Source of the DNA: Benincasa hispida
Lineage: Eukaryota; Streptophyta; Magnoliopsida; Cucurbitales; Cucurbitaceae
DNA: 64,000 bases
Assembly: GCF_009727055.1 (NCBI RefSeq)
Contig: NC_052355.1
Location: 7,332,283-7,396,282 of the forward strand
Reading direction: 5' to 3'
This document shows, one piece after another, positions 22,815 through 33,515 of this stretch. The notes under the pieces were generated by a model. The model saw only the letters and a list, made by a program, of their open reading frames with translations, was not told where the DNA came from and made no database searches. The position numbers and the translations under genes are program-made. Within the stretch, counting starts at the first letter, position 1; the number at the start of each line of letters is the position of its first letter.

Positions 22815-23330
22815 TATCGTATAGCCTAAGGTAAACGATCGTTGAGGTTTGACTAAACGATCATGTAGAAAAGTTCTACGCGATCGTGTAGTATTTGCTA
22901 AACGATGGGGTAAAGCGTTTACTCTATTTTGTAGCGTTGGTTGCTCGATCACGTGGATGCTGGAGTTAAATGATTGCGTAGAGCATTTGATGCTCATTAT
23001 TTAATAAAAGGTGCGTGTGCTAAATAATCTTGTAGTTAGCATGCTTCATCGCATAGTCACGGACTAGACGATCACCCGGTATGCAATACCTTGCACTTGC
23101 TTAGCGATCGTTTAGAAGATTTTGCTTCACCACATCATTGTTGTTTAGACGATCGTTTAAGACTTGCATTGCATGATCGCATGCCTTTATGCTTCATCGC
23201 TTAGTAAAAGGTACACAATCGTTGGTAAATGATCATTTAAACTCAGGAAGCATTGGTAAACCATTGAGTAAAGCATTTACTCTCTCGTATAGCAATCATA
23301 AGAAGTTTGTTACACGATCAAGGAGATGCG
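22815..23330 (+). repeat. CGATCG word array, copy Z leader
   Basis: Repeated words of the form CTAAACGATCG, TACACGATCAAGG, TTAGCGATCGTTTAG and GCATCATCGCATAG at irregular 15-40 bp spacing. The central CGATCG is palindromic and flanked by CTA/TAG, giving larger imperfect palindromes. Confidence 0.75.
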
Positions 23331-23550
23331 TTTCTTCGATCGGACGGTTCAAGACCCAGTTTGCCTATTTTGAACTAGAAACTCATTGCTATTTGTAATA
23401 GTGAGCTTTAGTTTTTGAGGATTTGAGGCTAACTATCCCAGTTTATCAACTTTTATTTAATATACATGAGATGTATGTTGTTTATATGCCATAGTGTATG
23501 ATATATAGTTTTGAAACCCACCTTAGGTTATGCATTTTATTCATGCATCA

Positions 23551-23880
23551 TATATTATAAGTGTTATAATATAGCTTTTGGCATGATGAAATTACAAGAG
23601 AGCATGCGCATGCTTCATGAAATATAAAAGTTATATTTATGCATGTAGTAAGCATATTCATGCATCATCTTTATATTATAAGCATTATAGTATAAGGGTG
23701 TATGGAAGCATGTATGCTTAGTTCATTGCTTGGTTGTATAAGTTTTATATAAAAGTAGCCATGAATGAACAATACATGGAGCATGACACTTAGGATTGTT
23801 TATAAGAGTTATGAATGCCTTGTATGTGTTTTGCTTCGCATTGTGTTGGTTTTAATTCTTTCCTGTTATAAGCATTATAA
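23551..23880 (+). repeat. Periodic hairpin array, copy Z leader
   Basis: Six inverted repeats start near 23551, 23620, 23671, 23735, 23800 and 23864, with spacing of 51 to 69 and mostly about 64 bp. The first reads TATATTATAAGTGTTATAAT, a TTATAA/TTATAA stem around GTG. Intervening sequence carries GCATGC and CATGCATCAT words. This is the best preserved example together with copy B. Confidence 0.8.
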
Positions 23881-24439
23881 TGGAAATTAGAACTAAAATC
23901 GATAAGAAAGAGTTGCATGCGAATTTAGGCGAACTCATGTTTTAAAAGGGTTTTAAAATTGGATGGAGATAGACCTAAGTTCAAGGTTCTAATGAGCTTA
24001 GATACCAATTTTAATCTTTTAAATCAGTTTAATGGGATTAAATTGATTGGCATAAAAGAATAAAATTGTATTAAATCTATCTATAAGGGACCTTTTGTCT
24101 AAGGCAGGTTCTGTCTAGGCTGGGATACTTAAGCTGACGAAAACGGAACACCCCTACCTGGGAACCTACCTGGAAAGGTGAATTAGGTAGATTTGCTACA
24201 AGAATGTGATGGTTGATCAAAGACTTCGTTAAAGATTTTAATGATTGATGATCAAAAGTTGTACAATTTTCCAAGCTAAGAGATACTCTTGGGCAAACAT
24301 AAAAAGTCACTTAGTTAAAATTCTTGGCCGTGTTTTTTCTAAGTAAACTAAACCCTATGTTATAAAATACTTAGTGGAAGGAAGAGATATATATGATATG
24401 TTAATGATTCCACTCACGTTTCTCCTTGAATGTTCACAC

Positions 24440-24670
24440 CGTGAGATTCATGTTTGGCCTTGTGGTGCCCTGGGAGCATCCCTATTCTGATGGTGTTTGC
24501 ATGAGTCAATATCGAGTTGGATGGAGAGAGTATTTATAGTAAGTAGGTGAAGAGTGTGTGTCAACACGTCCTGCGGTCTCCTTCATTTGTTCACACCATG
24601 AGATCTTCTTGCACTGCCTCGTGTCGCCATGGGAGCGTCTCCCTTCGCCTGGGTTTTGTGTAATTGTTCA
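24440..24670 (+). repeat. Duplicated leader motif, copy Z
   Basis: Two blocks of GTTCACACCRTGAGAT, then a CTTGTGGTGCCCTGGGAG- or CTCGTGTCGCCATGGGAGCG-like core, then TGGTGTTTG or TGGGTTTTG and TCAATATCRAG. They are about 155 bp apart. Confidence 0.65.
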
Positions 24671-24810
24671 ATATCAAGGTGAACTCTAGAAATGGATAGG
24701 GTCACTTCACATGGGGTTCATTTCAGTTTTGCTAAACTGTATTGGATGTTGTTTTTTCAACAAGTATTTGTTAAAACCTAAAGTAGGTCAATTGTTTCTT
24801 TTTCAGCAAC

Positions 24811-25077
24811 ATGAATTTTTTTCCGTTAGATGCCTCTAGTTTGATCGATTACATACAGTGGAAAGAGTTCGTTAAAACATATTTCATCGTAAACTACCTC
24901 GAGTTTGTCATGGTCGAGGAGTGTCCTCAAGTCCCGACCTTTGATGCACCGCGAAATCTTCATAATGCATTTGAGGTGTGTATGAAGGCTAACTCGTTAG
25001 CCTGACTTCAAATATTGGCTAGCATACCTGATGCATTGGCCAAAAGGGTTGAGAACATGATCATTGCACGTGAGATC
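24811..25077 (+). pseudogene. Copia gag N-terminus, copy Z, cut by copy B
   Basis: ATG at 24811 directly follows the TTTTTCAGCAAC block, and the frame reads MNFFPLDASSLIDYIQWK with VEECPQVPTFDAP further on. A stop at 25003 (TGA where the related copy D has CGA, Arg) precedes LASIPDALAK in the same frame. At 25078 the sequence passes directly into the LTR of copy B. The rest of this gag is absent from the window: the sequence after copy B (33516) resumes only in the protease region. Confidence 0.78.
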
Positions 25078-26559
25078 TGTTCGGATTGGTGTCCTAATTC
25101 TCCCGGAGTCTTGTTGTTTTGTAAAGCTATACATTGTTCAATGAATAAAATAAATGTTATTTAATTCTGGCATTTACTCATATCTAATAAACAAAGCTCC
25201 TTAGTTAGCTTATGTGAACTTAAGCATGTATATGTGATATACAAGTGTATCATACCTTAAGTGATAACCTAAATCGGTCTATAATATAAGGATTAAGGTG
25301 GGATACCTGATGTTGGTGACACTATAGATACGACTCGCTTTGTAGAGGTTTGCATGTGTTATAAACTACTACAGATGGTTGATCCTGACCATTCATGTGG
25401 AGAGGTGGAGCGGGGCTGTCCTATACAAAGAGTTTGTATATGACCTGGAACACGAGATGACTAGACTCTGTACTTAATGTCGTTGATACTAGAGACTTGC
25501 ATCTCACCTAAATGATCATAGGTGGCATGACCTCAATCTTGAGTGTTTTGGGAACTTCTGCTTTTGAGGGCAGTCCTTTGATTAGTATGGGTGAGAGTAG
25601 CCAGATTGCCAACTCAACATGCCTACCTTTTTGGGGACTTGTCTGATCTGGGAGCTGGGAACACAATCTACAAGATGGAATTCACTTCTTTCCCGAAGCA
25701 GGGATAAATAGAGAGATTGCTCCCTTAAGGATTGATTCCGGGGCTTGAAACATAGTGGCCACAGCTTCTCTTTGGAAGAGAAGACTCAGTCATAGTAGGA
25801 CTATAACTTATGTTCATTAAAGGGATCAGTGGTACTTAAGGAGACAGATATAACTATAGGGGCATAACGATTATTGGCCCAGTTGTACTTACGAGCGATC
25901 TGTGAAGGGTTGTCGCACTGCTGATTGGTTAAGATGGACACATAATATATCTGTAGTAAGGAGAGTTCAGCTGTCGGTCTTTAGTGGAGTGCCTGGCAGT
26001 TAACGGATAGTGGATCCCGTGACTAAAAAGTTTAGTAAGTTATTCACGTACTGTTGGAGCTTCGGAGCTACAGGTCCATGAGGTCCCCTTGGTAGCTTGG
26101 ATTCCGTTGAGGATTAATTTTGGTGTTAACTTGAAATGTTCAAATTGAGAAGAGGCATTTTGATTATATATGATATAATCGGTATGATGTATAAGATACA
26201 TCTAGTGGAGGATTGATGTAAATGAGATTTACATTAAGTACCATGGAATAGAAAAAGAACTATGGTTTATATGTTTCATGAGATGAAATATTAAAACTAA
26301 AAATTATAAATATATTATGATAAGTTGGTATCATTTATGTTTATAATAATATTAATTTTTAAATAATTAATTCTTTTTCTTTTAAATAACCAAAGTAGTG
26401 GGGGGTTATTGGATCATGGTAATCGTGAGTTTAAAAGGAAAATGATTTCCTATTTTGAAAAAGAGTTTTTACTAAAGTTTGAAAAGGTTTTTGAGTTTTC
26501 TCACGCACAAAAGAAACTCAAGAAATTCGTCAAGTAAATACGGATTTACTAAACGACGA

Positions 26560-26830
26560 CTGAACGAGCTAAACGATCGTACAGGTGCGAGCTAAACGAC
26601 CGTGCAGTGTTTACTAAACGATCGCATAGCTTTGCTAGACGATTGCTGGCCCAAGGTAAACAATTGTGTAGAGTCTATTGGTGACAGACCGAGCTAAATG
26701 ATAGAGCCAAATGATCGCATAGCTTTTGCTAGATGATCGCATAGCTTCATCTAAACGATTGGGCATCGATCTATACGATAGGTCTCTGCCATCTCCCACT
26801 TGCCCAGTCGTGTATGCGATCGTTGTTTCC
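26560..26830 (+). repeat. CGATCG words in LTR of copy B
   Basis: GCTAAACGATCGTACAGG, CTAAACGACCGTGCAG, CTAAACGATCGCATAGC, CTAGATGATCGCATAGC and TATGCGATCGTTG. Words are separated by 15 to 35 bp. Confidence 0.72.
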
Positions 26831-26877
26831 TCCGTTCGTCTGCCTCATACCAAGTCCGAACAGAGCCCACCCTCTGG

Positions 26878-26894
26878 ATTCTCACACCGAGAAT
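26878..26894 (+). other. Conserved LTR hairpin
   Basis: ATTCTCACACCGAGAAT: a perfect 6-bp stem ATTCTC/GAGAAT with a 5-base loop, followed by ACCAAGGTCGCC. It is the best preserved of the four copies. Confidence 0.6.
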
Positions 26895-27310
26895 ACCAAG
26901 GTCGCCTTTTGGTGGTGTCAGACTCAACTCGACATTGTCGAGGTTTCCTGGAGGTCGTTCGTGGTGCTTGGATGCCGTTCGTGTTGAAGAGTTATTTGTG
27001 ACCGAGGAGATCGTTGAGGACGAGCACGAAGTGTTTGTGCGGTGTTCGTGCTATGTTGCGGTCATGTAGATCGAGAGTTCGTGGTCACTGTTGTTCAATT
27101 AGAGTGTGCAACGGAGCGTGGAGACGTTTCTGCCTATGTGCGCAAAGTTTTACTCTCTGTTCCTTTGTATTTTACGTGCTGTAATTTCTGTATGAGTCGC
27201 ATAACCGTTTGTTTGAAGTCGACTGTAAATGTATATGTTAATTCATGATTGTAATTTGGAATAGTCTTGTTCCGCTGCTCATGGAAATCTCGCTTCCGAT
27301 TTCCTTCAAT

Positions 27311-27323
27311 TTGTATCAGAGCT
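27311..27323 (+). promoter_or_regulatory. Primer-binding site of copy B
   Basis: TTGTATCAGAGCT, two differences from TGGTATCAGAGCC, two bases past the LTR end. Confidence 0.75.
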
Positions 27324-27639
27324 AGGTTCTCTGATATTCCAAATTACAGATCTGAATCGAATGCTTTTTACACTAGTGGTGGGTTTCTGCCTTTGTGGTT
27401 AACCATTTTCTGTATTTGTGGATGAAATTGATGAACTTTCAGGTTTTAAATTGCCTTTTTTGTTAAAGCTTTCGGTATTACAAAGTGTTAATTGTAAGGG
27501 CCCTTATATTTTTTGGGCGAAATTAACTTTGCAATCGAGTCTGTAATTCGAAAAGTTTGAGTTCGTCGAGTCGTTCGTGATGAAGCTTTGGTGCAAGACG
27601 ATGCAGTTCTCAACGAAGAAGAAGATCAAACGTTGCTCG

Positions 27640-28260
27640 AATCGTGTAGCCTCAGATAAACAATCGTAGGGATTTTACTAAGTGATTGTTTAGAGTTTTT
27701 GTTCTTTATGATCGTGTAGTATTTTCTTATCGATCGTTTAGCTAATGCTAAGCGATGGGGTAAATCGTTTACCATATCGCGTGGTGTTGGTTGCGCGATC
27801 GCGTAGGCGCTGGAGGTAGGCGATCGTAGTGGGAGCATGCGATGCTCGTCGTTTAGTAAATGGCGCGCGCGCTAGATGATCGTGTAGTTAGCAAGCTTTA
27901 TCGCTTAGTTACTACCTATGCGATCGTGCGTATGCAATACAGAGACGCTAGCTATCGATCACTTAGGCGATGGTGCTTCGCGAAATCGTAGTTACTTCGA
28001 CGATCACGGAAGGCAGGTACTGTGCAGAGCGCGCTAAGCGATCATGTACTTCAGGCTTTATCGCTTAGTAAAGGTATACGATCGTGTAGTAATAACTAGA
28101 CGATCGTTTGGATTTTTCTAGACGATCATAGTAATGAAAACGATCGTTTATCTCTGGGAGCGTTGGTAAGCGATAGAGTAAAGAGTTTGTTTTATCGCTA
28201 GACGATCGCGGGGTGCTTAGTACAGATGGATGGTTGAAGAAGTGATGCTTTGCTGAGCGA
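27640..28260 (+). repeat. CGATCG word array, copy B leader
   Basis: The densest CGATCG array in the window, with words such as TAGACGATCGTTTGG, TATACGATCGTGTAG, GCGCGATCGCGTAGG and TTGCGCGATCG. Many cytosines here are in CpG context and have survived, unlike the CpG-poor surroundings. Confidence 0.78.
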
Positions 28261-28459
28261 TTCAAGACCCGGTTCGCCTGTTTGAACCGTAGACTCCTTG
28301 TCTTTGTAATAGTTAGCTGTGCTTTTGTGTTTTTAACGCAATTTCACCCGGTTAATCAATTTTTATTTCTTATACATGTGTTGTATGGTGCTTATATGTC
28401 AAAGTGTTTGTCATATAGTTAAAAACCTACCTTAGGTTGTGCAATACTCATGCATCATG

Positions 28460-28772
28460 TATTATAAATGTTATAATATTGCATGAAGAAATTACTTGAA
28501 AACATGCGCAGGCATCATGAAATATAAGAGTTATATTTTGCATGCATTGAGCATTATCATGCATCATCCTTTTATTATAAATGTTATAGTCTAAGGGTGA
28601 ATGGAAGCATGTTTTTTTTGTTTCATTGTTGTTTTGTATAAGTGTTATATAAAATAAGTAGCAATGAATGGACAATGCATTGATCATGACACTTAGGCCG
28701 TTTATAAGCGTTATGAATGCCTTGCATGTGTTAGCTTAGCATCCTGGTTGTTTTCGTTTATAAGTGTTATAA
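28460..28772 (+). repeat. Periodic hairpin array, copy B leader
   Basis: Inverted repeats start near 28460, 28520, 28573, 28636, 28702 and 28758. Examples are TATTATAAATGTTATAATA and TTATAAGTGTTATAA. The order and spacing match copy Z. Confidence 0.8.
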
Positions 28773-29324
28773 AGGAAATTAGACCTAAAATTAATAATTT
28801 AGAGTTGCATGCGGACTTAGGGTAAACTCATTTTTTTAAAAGGGTTTTAAAATTGGATTGAGATAGACCTCAGTCAAGTGGTTTTAAAGAGTTTAGTAAC
28901 CTAGATTAATCTTTTAAAATCGGTTTAATAGGATTAAATTGGTTGGAATAAAAGATTAAATTTGTTGTAAACCTAACTATAAGGGACCTTTTGTCTAAGG
29001 CGGGTTCTGGCTAGGCTGGGGTTCTTAAGTTGACGAAAACGTAACACCCCTACCTGAGAACCTTCCTGAAAAGGTGAATTAGATAGATTTTCAACAAGCA
29101 TGCGACGTTTTGGTCAAAAACTCTGTTAAAGAGTTTAATGGATGATGATCAAAAGTTTTTTCACTATCCAAGGTAAAAGTTACTCTTGGGAAAACCTAAA
29201 AGTCACTTAGTTAAAATCCTCAGCCGTGTTTTTTCTAAGTAAGCTAAACCCTAGGTTATAAAATACTCAGTGGGAGGAGGAGGCATATCAGATATGTCTA
29301 TGATTCCACTCACGTTTCTCCCTG

Positions 29325-29600
29325 TATGTTCACATCGTGAGATTCATGCTTAGCCTTGAGATGCCCTAGGATGCATCCCCCTTAGGATGGTGTTTGTATG
29401 AGTCAATATCAAGGTGGATGGAGAGAGTATTTATAGTAAGTGGGTGAAGGGTGTGTGTCAACACGTCCTATGGTCTCTGTCATTGGTTCACACCGTGAGA
29501 TCATTCTGTATGCCCTCGTGTCGCCTTCAGAGCGACCCCCTTCGGATGGATTTTGTGCAGTTGGTCAATATCAAGGTGAACTCCAGAAATGGATAGGGTC
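29325..29600 (+). repeat. Duplicated leader motif, copy B
   Basis: Two blocks with GTTCACAYCGTGAGATCAT, a GCCYTGAGATGCCCTAGG- or CCTCGTGTCGCC-like core, CCCCCTT(A/C)GGATGG and TCAATATCAAGGTG, about 180 bp apart. Confidence 0.65.
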
Positions 29601-30000
29601 GCTTTAGGTTTTTCCCCACTTGGATTTTTTCCCTTCGGATTGGCCTTTTGGGATGGACCTCTAGGGCTTAAAATGGTGGGTCACACTTACGGGAGATTGT
29701 TAAGTAAGTTAATGATCTCTTAGCCAAATCAATGATGGTTGTCATTATAGGAACAAGAGTTGTTCTGGTATTAATGACTGGGTGAGATCTTCTCAATTAA
29801 GAGGAGGGATAACTGACCTCCCTTGGGCGGCTTTTGTCCTAAACCTTTGAAGCGTCATTGCAAAACGAGATGTCACACGAGGTTCATGTTAGTTTTGATA
29901 AAACCTTATTGGATGTTTTATGTTACAACGGGTATTTGCTTAATACCTAATGTAGGTCAATTTGTTTTTTTTCAGCAACTTGTTAGCATTTCCATTTAAA

Positions 30001-33000
30001 GCTTTTACAATTACCGATTAGTTATAGTGGAAAGAATCGTGTGAAACGAATTTCGTGGCAAACGATCTCCATCTCACTACTCTCCAAAAGAGGAGACAAG
30101 ACAGTAAATATGATTTATTGGTCTTGAAGACATGTCTGGTAGAGAATGATGATTCTACCTGGATCCTTGATTCAGGTGCTACCAATCATGTCAGTTCCTC
30201 TTACCAAGGATTCAGTTCCTGGCAAATGTTGCCACAAGGAAAGATGACTCTTCGAGTTGGTACAGGTGAGGTTGTTTCAGCTGTTGTTGTAGGCACGCTG
30301 AAGTTATTTTTCGACAAGAAACGTTATCTGTTACTGGATAATGTTTTTGTAGTTCCTCATATTAAGAGGAACTTAATCTCGGTTTCTTGTCTCATTGAAC
30401 AAGGCTACATCGTCTCCTTTTCCGAGAATAAAGTGTTTATTTTCAAGAATGGAATGGAGATTGGTTATGATTCAATGGAAAATAACTTATATGTACTAAG
30501 GCTGTTAGTCATAAAAGCCTTGTTTAACATTGAAATGTTTAGTATGGCAACAATAGCTAAAAGACCAAAGGTTTCTCCAAAGGAAAATGCCCATCTTTGG
30601 CATCTAAGGTTAGGTCACATCAACCTTAATATGATTGAGAAGTTGGTGAAAAGTTGACTTCTAAAGAGTTTAGAAGAAAACTCCTTGCCGGTATGTGAAT
30701 CATGCCTCGAAGGCAAGATGACCAAACGACCTTTTACTAGAAAAGGTTACAGAGCCAAGGAAGCCTTGGAGCTTATACATTCAGACCTCTGTGGTCCGGT
30801 GAATGTTAGAGCTCGAGGTCGGTATGAATATTTCATCTCTTTCATAGATGATTATTCAAGGTTTTGGTATCTCTTCCTAATTCAACGTAAGTCTGGAGCC
30901 CTTGACAAGTTCAAGGAGTATAAGGGTAAAGTTGAAACCTTGTTAAGTAAGAAGATAAAAACACTACGATTTGATCATGGTGGAGAGTATATGGACTGCC
31001 AATTTCAGAACTATATGATGGAACAGGGTTCTGTCCCAACTCTCGGCCTCTGGTACACCTTAGCAGAATTGTGTATCTGAAAGGAGAAACAGGACCTAGT
31101 TGGACATGGTTCGGTCTATGATGAGCTATGCTCATCTTCCAGACTCGTTTTGGGGTTATGCAATGCAGACTGCATGTTATATCCTGAACAAAGTTCCCTT
31201 GAAAAGTGTTTATGAAACACCATTTGAGTTATGGAGAGGCCATAAAGGTAGTCTACGCCACTACAGGATTTGGGGCTTTCCCGCACATGTGCTAGTGACT
31301 AACCCAAAGAAGTTGGAACCGCGTTCAAAGGTTTGCCTCTTTGTAGGCTACCCCAAGGAAATGAGAGGGGGATACTTCTATGATCCGAGTGAGAACAAAG
31401 TGTTTGTTTCCACTAATTCTATCTTCTTGGATAAAGATCACATGATGGATCATTAGCCACGAAGTAAGCTCATTTTACGTGAGATCTCAAGTGAGGCTGA
31501 GACTGCTTAGGGTTCAAAAAGAGTTGTTGAACAGGCCGACAGATCAATAAGAGTTGTTGAGGTCGGGATGTCTAGTCAACCAGCTCAAGAGTTGAGACTG
31601 CCTTGATGTTGTGGGAGGGTTAAGAACCCACCAAATTACTACATGGGTTTGACTGAAGCCCTAAACGTCATTGCTAATGATGGGGTCAAGGATCCGTTAC
31701 CTCTTAAGAAAACAATGGAGGATGTTGAAAAAGATGAATGTGTTAAGGCCATGAACCAGGAAATGGAGTCTATGTACTTCAATAATGTCTGGGAGCTTGT
31801 TGATCTACCTGATGGGGTCAAACCTATTGGGTGTAAGTGGATCTATAAGCGAAAGAGAGGTGTAGATGGAAAGGTGCAAACCTTTAAGGCTAGACTCATG
31901 GCAAAGGGTTATACCTAAGTTGAGGGAGTTGACTATAAGGAAACTTTCTCACCTATTGTCATGCTAAAGTCTATCAGGATTCTCCTATCTATAGCCACAT
32001 TTTATGAGGAGACCATCTATATGACTCAACCAGAGGGGTTCGTAGTTCTAGATCAAGAGCAAAGAGTTTGTAAGCTTAATAGATCCCTTTATGGGCTAAA
32101 ACAAGCATCTCGATCTTGGAACATCAGATTTGACACTACTGTCAAGTTGTTTGGCTTTGACCAAAATGTTGATGAGCCTTGTGTTTACAAGAAGATCATC
32201 AACAGCTTAGTAGCTTTCCTTGTACTGTATGTGGATGATATCCTACTCATTGGGAATGACGTAGGATATCTAATTGACATTAAGAGTTTGCTAGCTACCT
32301 AGTTCCAAATGAAAGATTTGGATGAGGCACAGTTTGTTCTCGGGATCTAGATCATTCGAGATTGCAAGAACAAACAGTTAGCCCTATCTCAGGTATCGTA
32401 CATTGATCAAATGTTGAGCAGGTACAGGATGCAGGATTCCAAGAGGGGTTTGTTACCCTTTAATCATGGAATCGTTCTGTCTAAGGATCAATGTCCTAAG
32501 ACACCTTAAGAGGTTGGGGAGATGAGACGGATTCCTTATGCTTCTGCTGTAGGAAGCTTGATGTATGCAAAGTTATGTACTAGACCCGACATTTGCTATG
32601 CAGTAAGAATTCTCAGTTGGTATCAGTCCAATCCAGGATTTGATCACTAGACGGTGGTTAAGATGATCTTCAAGTATCTTTGGAGAACGAGGGACTACAT
32701 GCTTGTGTAGGGAGATAAGGATCTAATCCTTATAGGATACACAGACTCTGACTTTCAGACCGATCGAGATTCTCGCAAATCGACATCGGGGTCAGTGTTT
32801 ACTCTAAATGGAGGGGCTGTAGTTTGGCGAAGCATCAAGCAAGGATTCATCACAGACTCCACTATGGAAGCCGAATACGTAGCGGCTTGTGAAGTAGCTA
32901 AAGAGGCTGTTTGGCTGAGGAAGTTCCTTACAGATTTGGAAGTTCTTCCAAATATGGATTTGCCGATCACACTATATTGTGATAATAGTGGGGCTGTGGC

Positions 33001-33200
33001 AAATTCGAAGGAGCCTCGGAGTCATCGTTGAGGTAAGCACGTAGAACGAAAATATCACCTGATCAGGGAGATTGTGCATTGCGATGATTTGATAGTCCAA
33101 CAGATTGCATCAGAGCACAACGTTGCTTATCCCTTTACAAAGGCCCTCACGGCTTAAGTGTTCGAGGGTAACCTAGAGAGTCTGGGTCTGTGGGAGATGC
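30001..33200 (+). pseudogene. Copia gag-pol remnant, copy B (gag mostly deleted)
   Basis: Only about 75 bp of gag remain: ANDLH near 30058 joins directly to TTLQKRRQDSK, skipping the capsid and zinc knuckle. Protease follows (DSGATNH at 30169), in an open frame from 30055 to 30654 that includes HLWHLRLGHINLN. Then come the CLEGKMTK zinc region, integrase (frameshifted near 31040, resuming with FWGYAMQTA at 31150) and RT from about 31643. An in-frame deletion near 32006 removes some 18 codons including the motif-A aspartate, so ATFY joins EETIYM; YVDD at about 32230 is intact. RNase H runs to about 33160 (CDNSGAVAN). In-frame stops include CAG-to-TAG types at 32300 and 32348. Incapable of reverse transcription. 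Confidence 0.87.
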
Positions 33201-33306
33201 GGCATCTTGTCTACGGAAAGTGGGAGATGATACTAGGGTATGCCCTAGTTTATTGTATATTGTACATTTTTATATTGTATTGCACATTAGTCTCCCGAGC
33301 CATTAG

Positions 33307-33320
33307 GACAAGTGGGAGAT
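33307..33320 (+). promoter_or_regulatory. Polypurine tract of copy B
   Basis: GGACAAGTGGGAGAT directly before the TGTTGGG of the 3' LTR. It would prime plus-strand synthesis. The same tract occurs at the end of Z, D and E. Confidence 0.8.
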
Positions 33321-33515
33321 TGTTGGGATTGATGTCCTAATTCTCCCGGAGTCTCGTTGTTTTGTAAAGATACATATTGTTCAATGAATAAAATAAATGT
33401 TATTTAATTCTGTCATTTACTCATATCCAATAAAAAAAGATCCTTGGTTATCTTATGTGAACTTAAGCATGTATATGTGATATACAAATGGATCATGCCT
33501 TAAGTGATAACCTAA
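33321..33515 (+). mobile_element. Truncated 3' LTR of copy B
   Basis: First 195 bp of the LTR, matching 25078-25280, then an abrupt change after TAAGTGATAACCTAA to copia protease sequence. The remaining 2 kb of this LTR and the middle of copy Z's gag were lost in one deletion. Confidence 0.8.

Larger units (their letters stand above)
22494..24810 (+). other. Leader region of copy Z
   Basis: Non-coding leader. In order it has the GTAAGGGCCCCTACGTTTTT block (22671), CGATCG words (22815-23330), a six-unit hairpin array (23551-23880), the AAGGGACCTTTTGTCTAAGG block (24085), and the duplicated GTGAGATC motif (24440-24670). The order is the same as in copies B and D. Open frames 22785-22997 (minus), 23189-23398 and 24077-24310 (minus) have no support. 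Confidence 0.75.
25078..27308 (+). mobile_element. 5' LTR of nested copia copy B
   Basis: Starts TGTTCGGATTGGTGTCC and ends TTTCCTTCA; 2231 bp, the longest LTR here. Its first 180 bp match the truncated LTR at 33321 (shared CTCGTTGTTTTGTAAAG, TTGTTCAATGAATAAAATAA) and differ from the Z/D LTRs, identifying the two as a pair. It lies inside gag of copy Z. CGATCG words occupy 26560-26830. Frames 26726-27248 fall in the LTR and are not genes. Confidence 0.87.
27324..30000 (+). other. Leader region of copy B
   Basis: About 2.7 kb without a gene. It holds CGATCG words (27640-28260), a six-unit hairpin array (28460-28772), the AAGGGACCTTTTGTCTAAGG block (28980) and the duplicated GTGAGATC motif (29325-29600). 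About 330 bp more precede the TTTTTTCAGCAAC that marks the gag start in sister copies; here the ATG of that position is TTG. Minus-strand frames 27626-28265 are palindromic-word artefacts. Confidence 0.75.

Noticed and set aside
24811..25005. 64-codon frame considered as an independent small gene
   Set aside because: It is the N-terminus of copia gag in copy Z, cut off by a stop and then by copy B.
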